From NCBI GenBank assembly GCA_037074705.1, contig CM073593.1, forward strand, positions 60,367,501 through 60,431,500: 64,000 nt of DNA, given 5' to 3'. A program made the translations under genes and the position numbers. Positions 14,201 to 26,200 of this stretch are shown piece after piece; positions within the stretch are counted from its first letter, which is position 1, and every line of letters starts with the position of its first letter. The stretch comes from Zhengitettix transpicula (lineage: Eukaryota; Arthropoda; Insecta; Orthoptera; Tetrigidae). Below the pieces are notes generated by a model. That model did not search any database and was not told the DNA's origin. It saw nothing but the letters and a program-made list of their open reading frames with translations.

Positions 14201-17200
14201 TTGATTCCCATATGATCCCAAAAATTATTGGTTACATTCCAAGAATGACTCTTTATTCCCTTACTGCACTTTATATAATGAATCATCAGATTTTACAAAT
14301 AAAGTAAAGTTGTTTTTTTAGCTACATAGATTGATGTTTCTAATCGTTGATGGATGAACAATGTTTCGTAGCATAAAAATTAGTCATTCTCCAACACTCC
14401 TTCAACCAATTCTTTCATTTTTCTTATAAACCATTTTATAATAATAGAGTACTTCAGATTACTGGTTTGTATACCATAAACCAGCTTTAATTGTTTGGGT
14501 ATTTAATTTTACTCACGCATAGTGAAAGCAGCAATTTAATATGTTACATATAACAAGTGTAAGAAATGTCACAAATGAAAAGGTAACCTCATTTAAGTTT
14601 TGGAATCAAGGTATCAAAGCAAAATAATATGAAATAATAAATCATATATAAACTTAAGCACGGTTATTAATTCTTTACAAAAATTGTAATGTCACATCAT
14701 AGAAAACATAAGGATCTCGGTAATATTAATACTGCAGCATTGTGTGTAATATTTAATATGGTATAATAGAATATTTTAAAACTAAAAAATATTTTTCTGT
14801 AGAGCAAATGGTATTAATGACATATCAAACTTACTATTATCCTTTAATTTCTTGTAGTAATCCGTAATTACCCACAAAGTAAAGTTTTTAATTAGCACAT
14901 TATTATCCCTTGAATTACAGCATAAGAATTCCATTATGCAGAATTTTAAAATAATTTTTTCAAAATATTAATAATTATTCAATTTTTAATTTTCCAGTTG
15001 ATAAACTTACATAAATTTAAATAGATTAATAAAAAAGTTAGATATTTCTCCTACCATCATTCTCCTCCTCCTTTCCGAACTAGATACTTCTGCTAACAAT
15101 GTTCGTGCATCTATAACTGCCTGGTAAACACGTAAGCTTTTTCCATCAGATGCAACAAAACAAGCACTCGGAGAATTTGACAAATTACCAAGAGTTGTGC
15201 TAAAATACAAAACAAAAATTTAATATTAATAAATTATAATATTTTGAAAAATTACTATCCAATTCATATCAATTGTATTAAATATTATTTGCTTCAATTA
15301 ATAGTTAAATCTATAGTAATAAAATTATCCTTTAATTTTAATAAATAAATAGTTACAATTAATTACTGTACTTGAAAATTGCTAAAATCAATATTTTGGA
15401 AATACAAAAATCTAAATATTAAATAATTGATCACTCGACTATTAAATCAAGAGGGAATAATACCATTAATCTGGTATTGCTTTTTCAACTATGTATTGGT
15501 AAAATGAAGTAAAATTTATGTTAGAAAGACTAAAATAAATAAAATATTATATACAACATGCAGTTTTTTTATTTTAATTACAAAATACTAATTATAGAAA
15601 ATAAAATACTAATTATAGAAAATTACATGATAATCGTTCAACCATATATATTTTACAAAATTAAAATTTATAAATGTTTACACACCTAGGAAGTAAAGTA
15701 GGTATCCATGCTACATTTGAAAAAGCTGAAATTTCAGGAGAATTAATTCTAGCCAATTCTGCTACACCTCCAGCTTTTGATAATGGTCCAACTGCATCTA
15801 CCCTCCACAATATGAGTTCACTGCAAAATCCCTATATAAAAAAATTATTGATATCTCAGTTTTGTGGATAGCATAAATTCAGATTTTTTTAGAAAGTCTG
15901 ATTTACTTTAACATCAAAATTATCTATAATTATATCTTAGCAATAACAATCAAATTATGTAGACATTTAAAATTTGAAATGAATTTATAAGTTATAGCAG
16001 AAATATGAAATTAGTTGAATGTAAAAGAAACCTCCATTGGGTTGAAAGTATGAATGTTTGAAACAGAAAAGTAACATATGAATAGTGTTTATAGGCTTTT
16101 AAGTGGGTGAAGTATTTTAGCCTACTTCTGTAGATACCACCCTCACAACATTGGTTGTTATACTTGTGTTATGATTACCTTACCCTTCAATCCTACCAAA
16201 TTTGTCCCAGAAAACCCAGTATAGACTAAAGAGCACCTTATCCTCACAAAAAATTTTCTTACTAATATTACCATACATTTGATGTTAATAAAACCAAAAG
16301 TGAATAAATACTATCTATTGAACCAATTACTGTTCATTCCATCACTCATGGTTCCAATTACTTCAAAACTTATAACAGATTAACTATTCTAAAAAGCCCT
16401 GCCCCCTCTCTGCTTTTGACATGTCTTGGTAACCAAACAAATTATGATAATATTATCGAATTATTTTCTTTCTTTTCTACTTCCATTCCATTTTATTTTA
16501 TGTCTTTCTTCTGTTTCCCACTCTTTCCGTGTGGTTCTCTGCCATCCAATGATGGACTAAGAAAAAAGTGACTGTTTGTGGGGGGGGGGGGGAGGCAGCA
16601 AAGTCAACAATTGTGTTGGGAGTGATCATAGCATAGTAAGGATGAATTCAAATATATTAAAATTAAATATCATACCATGTGAATTTTTAAAGGGTATATG
16701 ACATAAAATTGTTAGTATTTTTTTTTGTTGATTTAAAATTTACTTTCAGTGAAATAATTTGGATTAGAATTAATTTAATATAAAAACAAAAACAACATTC
16801 TGAATAAATAATATCAATTTATTTCTTACTGTGTATGCATTAGGCTCCTTTACTTTAGGTGTTGGGCTGTTTACATCAGAATTCGATGATGGAGGTGATG
16901 TAGGAAAGTCGGACAGGTTATGATGAGACGTTGTTAATAACAACGGAAGCACAGGATGGCATGTTATATCATTTACTCGGAATCGGTGCCCTGAAGCTCT
17001 TGATGAGTGACCAATGCTAAGGACCTGTGAGAACTTTGCACTGTCTGCAAATGTTAACTGCCAAAGATTTAATGTTCCATTAGAATGTTTTGAAACCATT
17101 GAAATAGCTGGTGCTGGGTCAGCAGAAACTACATCTCCTGTGCTAATTGTATCTCCAGTAACTGCAGACCCACCAATCTTGGGACTAACAGTCTTTACAG

Positions 17201-20200
17201 AGGCTGGCTTTGATACTTCTGTTGCAGATGCCAAAGAGCTCACGTCTGCATCTTCTTCAATAACACTTGGTAAAGGGGTGGGAAGATCTGTTTCAGATGC
17301 AGATGGACCAGTCACAGGTCCTTTATTAGAAGAAGGAGGCTTAAAAATATCTCTGTGATTGTGACATCCATAGGCATTATAAAGGCATACATTAGTAGAC
17401 ATTGTCATTGCGTCTCCCAAAGGAAATGCATTAGGAATTCTTGTAGAAAATGAAACTTGCGCTTGTCGAAAAGATCCAGGGTGATATTCATCCAACCATT
17501 CCACAACCCTATAAATAAAATTTATCTGTTAGTTTGATCATAACATATAATGAAATTAATTGAAATATTATTTTAAAGAGAAAAATTTGTAACAATAAAG
17601 GAAATTCACCAAAGTATTTCATATAAATGATGAATGATATAATCAAATATAACTGAGCTTTTTATTTGTTTACTCAATTATTACACAAATTACTCTTCAA
17701 TTACTAGATTCTGTTTCTCTGATGTTATATGTAATTATTAAGTCTTAAATTTGCAATTTACCAATTCTAAATTTTCAGCACAAGTATTAACATTAAATTA
17801 AATTCTGATCATACAGTATTGTAAAACTAAAAAACATAAAAATTCATACCATATAAGAAAACTTCCATCAATTGGATGAATGGAGAATAATAGATCTGGA
17901 TTATGATGCCAATCTCTTAACAAACATTCAATTGTAGTATCCAAAGGATCTACAGTATTTGCAGAAGGTCCTGAATCAGTAGCTAATGAGTTAATTGAGG
18001 TAGTAGCACTGCAAACAAGATATTACAATGAGTTGGTTAAACCTTATTGCTAAATACTAAAAAGTAATGATACAATACCTAAGCGACTGGTGGCTCTGTC
18101 CTCCACTAGAAGGAAAACTAGGATGATGTTCTTCACTGCTTTCATCTTGCGATTGTGATTTTCCTACTTTTCCTGGACGCTTTTCTGAAATAAGAAAAAT
18201 TACGTTGTCTTTAAAAGAAACTATTGTCATCAGAAAAATGTTAACATATATTTTTGGTAGCTCAATATTTAAATATTAAACGTGGTTCACATGATATTCA
18301 TATGTAAAAACTTGAATTGAGTAGGAATTTGATACTGGCTGTTGGAATATTAATAAGTTCTCCATTTGCTGATTGATAGAACTGAAGGATTAAAACTGTA
18401 TACAATCCAAGAGACAAAAAGTGTCTGTAACTCACTACAATTTCATCTTCCAAAGCTAATAGGCCCAAAAATGTAAAACTTAACAATATTTTTAACTCAA
18501 ATAACAATTCTGTAATTTAATTTAAGATCCAAGTTAAAACAATTTAGTATAGATAGCTTTAAATATAAATCCTGATGATAATTTCAAACTATTACTACTA
18601 TATTATGCTGTGAAATGAAACTGCTGGTTTCAGAATTTGAACACATATTAATATGGAAACAATATTAATTTTTTAACCTCTTATAAAATTTCACTGATTA
18701 ATTTTCCTGAACATAGGATGAACCCTAAATTTTGTCTTCACTTAAAGATGAGGTTCCACATAGCAACTGAATTCCTCTTCCCCTAAAAATATAATGAAAA
18801 AAATAATATAAAAAATAACTGAACAATACATACATTACTTGTTTTCAAACTAACTCAAAATAATTATAGTATTGTATTAGAATTAATATATATTGTAATG
18901 AACAACATTAAGAAGTTAAAACAGCATGTGGACACCCTTTGTCTGTGGACTTCAAAGGGTCACTTTGGAACAAATTGATGTTGAACAATAGCTTGCTGAA
19001 AAGGCATTAGCGGACAAGTACACCAGGAACTGTCTCAAGATGCACAATGTACCTTTTTTGGCATCGTGTGGAGGCAAAGGAAATATATATAATCTGCACC
19101 CAAGGGAAGTGAGAAGTTTTGGAATTCGTGGAGAATCATGAAAGGATCGCACTGACCCATGGTGTAACACTCCTTCCTGAAGAAGGAGGCTCTCAGCCTC
19201 CGAAAATTTGAAGAACAACCTTCGGTTCCCTATGGCTACAATGTACTTCAATTATTTTTGACAATGTTATATCCTTACTAATATTATATATATAATCTTT
19301 CCACACAGGCTACAGTTTCCTCAAATGCTTCTACATACCCATGCTGTTTTGCCATTTTACATGTTCTGTTGTCTTTTCAGCTATTAGAAATCATCATTAC
19401 CAAGAACTTTGATTTAACATAAATGTAGATCAGTACATTTAATTTATTTTAACTACATAATTTGTGTGATCACTTTGAGATAGTGAATAAAGATCAATAG
19501 AATCATGTGAAGGAAAACATCACTACCCTATGATGTATTAATGCAGTGTGTACTCTAGCTGAGCTGACATTGTCTTTTGTTTTAATCTGTTCAAAACATT
19601 CTCCTACTTATTATACTCATATTAGTTTTGAAAAAATTAAGGTCTAGCAGTAAGACAATCAGAACTTTAAATAGTCATGTTAGCAACTTTGTTTGCAATT
19701 ATATAATTTGAATGATGCTATTTTCTAAACACAAATATCAAATATTGTATGGCATTTGCATTGTGTCATATTTTAAAGTTCACTGAAGTTTACTGATAGG
19801 CCCTTTATAAACTATACAGATACATAAATACTAACTTGGAGAATGATGTTCATCCTGTTCAGTTTCATGGTGTTCATTATTTTCCAAATTATCAATACCC
19901 TCTTCTTTTTCCATTTGTTTCCTAGTTATTTCCTACAAACAAAATATAAAAGTAACACACTGAGATAAACTATTTTATTAAATTGCATATGTGATCACTT
20001 ACATGAAGTATATTTTCTGCCTGCAAAGAGAAATGCATGTCTTTATTGTTGAGCCAATGTAGAATAAAATTTGGTTCTGCATCTGGATCACTAGTCATCA
20101 AGCTTGGAACTAAAGGAATATCTGAAACAAAATGTTGTATCAATCCTGTAGCAATATTGTGTGAAATAGATGCATAATGAACCCTGTCAGATTAAGACAT

Positions 20201-23200
20201 AGATTATGGCTACTAAATTAAATATAACATAACAAAATATCAAATAAATTAATAATATTAGTAAGGATATGAATAACATTGTCAAAAATAATTGCAATAT
20301 TGGTATGGAAAGGAAAGAGAAATAGCTTGTGGCTTACCTGAAATTGAAGTATGATGTAGCCACACAGAACCGAAGGAATTTCAGGTAATCCATAAGTTAT
20401 CTCTCTTTCCTTTCCATACCATTATTGCAATTATTTCTGTCAATGTCATATCCTTACTAATAATATATATATATACTAAACCAACTAACCAGTCTCATTA
20501 ATACTGGCAGCAAGGTGAAAATGAAGTCCTGGTGTTACACCTGTCCCATGATACCCGTAACTATGAAAGTCGTGAACACTGTAAGTAGAAGGGAGACTTG
20601 GTATAGCAGAACTAGCAAAGCTTCCATGAGCCTGTTGATTCTTGGCTTGTCGGCGAATGTGGAAACATGTTCTGAAACATAGAATATGATCATTTTAGCA
20701 TTGATGTAATGTATATTATTATGGGTGTTTCAAAGAGAAGTCAGATCAAATTTCTGAATTCAAGTTTGGCTGTTTTGATATGAGAAATGTTAAGATTTTT
20801 ACATTGCTCCACATAATCTGCACATATTTACACTTTGGAATGTGAGAAGAACACAAATGTTTAAGCTTTTTGAATTCCACTTACAATAATCAATATATTT
20901 GCATTAATATAGAATAAAGAATTTGCCAGTAATATTTAAACCTGATTATGCTTGATGATAGAAAAGAGATTTCTAACTTAATTTCCTAGTGTGTGTGTGT
21001 GTAAGGTTTTGTGTTTATTCTTGTGTGATGTATAACTCCATATTTTATGATAGTTAATACTCAAAATATTTATTTTTTACATAGTGTGTACTGAATATAT
21101 TTGAATAGTGTAAATATTATATTATACCCTTAGTGACATTAAATAATTTTCATTATTATTATGGTATATTTATAGTTATGTTGGACTGGGAAATTTGTGT
21201 TCTTGATTTTTAGTCATGTTTATGTTAACTTCTAATTGTTATTAATTGAAGTAACCAATAATTATATTGTAATATTATGTAATGATGTATCCTCATACGA
21301 GGACTATTGGAATAAGTAAATTAAATAAAATTCATTCTGATAAAAGTTGATTTAGTGAGTCCTGTATCTCTTTATAAGAAATCAAAAATAATTATCTCAT
21401 TCCAGGTTTCTCTGATGTATGGAATTCTGAATATCTTAACACTATTCCTGGATATTTAATGTAATCAAATTACTGAATTACATATGTATAGTTATTTTTA
21501 TAGAAGGTAATACCAAAATCAAATATATTCTCATGTTTTTAATAGAAAAATAATTTCTAATATCTATTGAGACAAAATTTTCATTTTCATTCTTGGATCA
21601 TAGCTTTCAAAAACAAAAAAGTACTACAAAAAATGATGAATAATTATACACTTTAGTATAAAATTAAATCTTACATTTTTCCCATTAAATTTTATCCTGA
21701 AAATTACATTGTATCCCTTACAACTTTACATATTTAACTACATGATTTTGCCACATGAAAGTATATTAGAACACACATTCACAAAATGGATGTCATGATA
21801 TTATATTTTTAGGTTATGGTAAACATAATAAATGGTATGCATATAAGAAACCAATATCAAGTTACAGAATACTTACTTCATGTGTTTCAGCCTCTGCATG
21901 AATCTGTGTTTGTGTCTGTGAGTGCGGAATTTGGGATTTTGAGTAGCAAGTGGATCAAACTGATTCATGTTGACTAGTCCATCATCGGGTAGAACAGTTT
22001 CCACCCACACACGACAAATGTTATCACGGCACGATGTTACTAACATATTTGAAACAGCTCCTCTGTAACAAGGAGGAGTTAGTAATTTCATTTTCAAAAT
22101 AAAATAATTCCCTTACTGCAATTAATATGTCTACTTATCCAGTACATTAATAGGAAATATAATTAATAAACTGAAATAAATATTTAACAACTTGATTTCA
22201 CAACGATAAATTTAAAATCAATGGAAAGTAAGCATTTACAATATAATGATGACAAAATAAGTGATAATGCAGTATTATGATTACATTTAGTGAATACGCC
22301 TTTCTTCAGACAAAACTCACCATGGGAATATTTATGAGTAATAAAAAATTATTATCAACACATAACCTAAAAAATCTGAAATGACTTTAATATCAAGCCT
22401 TAAGTTATCAGAAATACCCAATATCAATATTCATTTATAGCAAAACCTTGGGAAATTTTATAATTGAAAATTAAACATTGGAATTCATTGACAATGTCAA
22501 CTACTATCATAATTATTTTCTGAATGCCAAAACAAACATGTTTATAAATCAATAAACCAGCCAAATTTGTCAGAAATATATTTGAATAAAATAAAAAAAA
22601 TTGAACTTATTAATGAAAAGTTGCACAACATATGATTTATAGAACAATACTTTTTTGAAAGTATTGAACAATTATTTTTGGAAATATAAAGACAATTAAA
22701 ATTTTGTGAAGAAAAATTAAAAATGTGTACACACTATCCACACACAGCAGACAAAATGACATATAGACAATGATGTTGGGCACATTGTTGGTATTTTGAA
22801 ATTAAAAATAAAAACAATTGTACATTAAATCATAAAAATAATTTACAATAAAATAATCATATTCTATATAAATTATTTGTAACATTTTTCACATCAATAG
22901 CCGAATTGTTGAATGTAGTGTACAACATTACACTTGTCAATCTTGAATAATATTTACATTCTTCCTATAAAATACAGACATCTAAAATTTTTATATTTGC
23001 ACCTGAAGAAGTTCTAAATAGGAACAATATGTCAGGTCAATTGTTATTAATATGTTCTGATTTTGATTTTATTAAAATATATTTCTGACAAATTATATTC
23101 ATTACTAATTCAATGAAGTCAGACAAATATAACTACCAACGCTTATATTTTGTGAAGTTGAATTCACATTAGTTTTAAATTTCAATATATTTTCAGCCTC

Positions 23201-26200
23201 AGAAATAAACATATGGAAATACAGTATAAATAAAAACTATTCATACAATACATATAGAAGATCACTCAAATTGATTATAGAGGAAGATAAAACTAAAATA
23301 TATACTTAGGTAAATAAAAATTCAGAATATATACTTAGGTAAATAAAAATTCAGACCAAACAAATATAAACAAAAAAAAAAATACAGGTGTAATATAATT
23401 TATATTACAATAATTGGAAATAATTTCTTCTTCATTGAACAAATATTGTAATATTGAAGGTGTAAGAGAGTAAAATAATAGTTTCAAAACTTTAATTATG
23501 CACTATGGTTATACAAACATTTTACACTTACTTAGGCATAAATTTACTAGTTTTCCTCCACGACAAATTGGTAACAGCTCTTGGGTGTGCAATATATACA
23601 AAACCAAAATTTATTTCATTGATTGTTGACTGACCACCAAATGACTGATCAATGCTTTTAGATGGAAATAATACTGAAAATAGGCAATAAAATAATAATT
23701 AAATTATATTACAAGTTATACATCAATGAAATAATTTCAGAAAATTATTAAATCTTTTATAAGCTATATTAGCTTTAGTAAATAGTTATTTTAAGGAATT
23801 AATAAACAAATACATAAATTTATGTATTAAATGCTAGATACGACACTGGCTATAGCTTATCTGCCAAAATGTATATTACTTCCTTCAGAAATAATTATTG
23901 ATAAGTGTAGATCTAAGGATACTTGAAATAAAATGAATGAACAACCAAAAGGTTTTGACATATATATTAAAATAAATTATACAACTTTACACTCGTGTAC
24001 ATCTCTGATAGAGATAGATGAGTAAAAAAATTAATGCTTCAATACCCATGTGATAAGTATTTGGATATAATCAATTGTATGAAATACTACTCTTTAATTT
24101 GTACTCCTTGTCATATAGCAGGTATTTACAATAATTATGTTTTTATAGGGGTTAGGAAAGCACTAAAAACTTTTCCATGTTTATAAAGAACTTGCAAGGT
24201 TTTACTTACCAAAAAATTGTCTAAAACAGAGCAATTTTAAATACAATTATTTAAGTTATTTATAATTGAATATTATAACTATTCAGTGACACACAATTTA
24301 TAATTCTGGGAACAGATTTTTAAAACTACAGTGAGATGAGATTCCTCAGTAAGCACAACTGTTACTTAAGCAAAAATAGAAGTTTGACTATACATACACA
24401 TTATTTTTCTGGGTATATTAATAATTTGTTAGCTTAGCAAATCAAACTTACATTGCTTATTTTCAAACCATATTTTAACAAGGCGATCAGATTTCCCTGC
24501 AGTTGCAAAAAGTGTACCATCGGGAGAAAATGACATGTATACAACTGGAGTAGCAGTGTGACACTTCCACACACATTCCCATCCTTTATCTTCATCTTCT
24601 TCTTGAGATGGAGGTTGTGGAGTCTGCACTTCTTCACCAATTTCAAAGGTGACACTTTGGCTAGGAGCTGTAAATATTTTCATTTTAATTATGCAATTAT
24701 AATATTTCTATATTACTACAAATAGAGTACCAAAAATAGAGGTTTGTCACAGAAGTTTATTTGAGAGTGATAAGTGTCACATGCAGTTAATTTCATTAAA
24801 GGTTGAAAACAATAATTATGATCCTAGTGTTCCTCAGTACAATTTTAATATGAGATATATAAAAAGAAGAAGAAGAATAACAAAGGGATACCTTGATCAA
24901 GATCATCTTCTGATATGCTAACATGCTGGTGCCACAACTGAAGTATTGCTCCTCCTGTTAGTAGCCTAGTTCCTTCAAGATTCCAAGAGAGAGATGTAAT
25001 TTGGGATTCTGTCTGTAAACTTCCTGTCTGCACCCATCTGTAGTCTAATTGCTAAAACCAGCAAGAGGACAATCAAGTACATTAATAATAATTTTTTCTG
25101 CTATTTATAAGCTTTAAATATTAATTTACTTGTGCTACAATCTTTACATAGACAATAAGGGTCTAATTTACATAAAATTCAATTTCTATTCAAGAAGATT
25201 TAAAGAACATACTAATGGGAAATGTAATTCACTATAATGATCAGTTTCTTAAAAACCAATATTTTAATTTATTTCCTTTCCACACCAAATTCTTCAATTA
25301 TTTTGACACCAGCACATCATTACTCCCTTATGTATGTATATTTTGAAGCTCAGCTTTCAGAACAGTAGGAAGTTCTTCAAATTTTAGAAGGCATTAACCT
25401 CCTTCAGGAGAAATAATGATATGAGCACAATACATACACAGTTTATAGAACAAACAATTGTGTGTGAATAAAATAATTTAATGTTAACAGATGGATTCTC
25501 ACTATTGAATCTGAATTCTTAACACTGATTATGCCAATCCATACCTCAATATATGCACAACCAAATCTATGACATAAATCAAAATTTTGATAAATGTGCA
25601 TTTGAAAGCAATACATTAACCCAAAATTATATGAAATGAGTTCTCAAATTACTTTGAATTTACTGTTGCAAATCTAGTGTAGTTAGTTACAATTTACAAT
25701 GGACAGATAATTTTAATGAAAAATTAAGAATGTGAATAAAAATAGCATTATCAAAAAACATCAACCGACTTACATGAGAACTGTTGACGTTAATTAATGG
25801 TGTTGGCTCAAAAATACAAACTTGGCTTTCATAAGCAGCAGCTATTTTTCCAGTGTCTGTGGAACAATCCAAGCAGCTTATTCTCAAATAATTATGCAAG
25901 GCCCCAGGAATAATCTGCACTCTTTCAAAAGAACTCGCAAGTACAACAATATTGCAACCAGCAGCATATGCCTGAAAATAGGGAACCAGTTCATTAAACC
26001 TAACCTCACTTTGCTGTTGACATTACAAACTGAAAGATGTTTCAGATATCGCATACTCCACAAAAAATTAAATAACAGTGGGCAGAAATTTTTACTTCCA
26101 TTTTAATATAAATAAACAAATGTTAAGTACCGTAAATGGTATTCCTTCAACACTGCCTACTGCAAAACAGTGGTCACCCGCATTGCAGGCACCACTTAGT

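Noticed and set aside
17014..17358. 114-codon plus-strand ORF
   Set aside because: Antisense shadow of the low-complexity linker in exon 12 of Rbcn-3A.
18952..19251. 99-codon minus-strand ORF
   Set aside because: It runs through a copy of the palindrome repeat family and has no family similarity; the openness comes from the GC-rich repeat.
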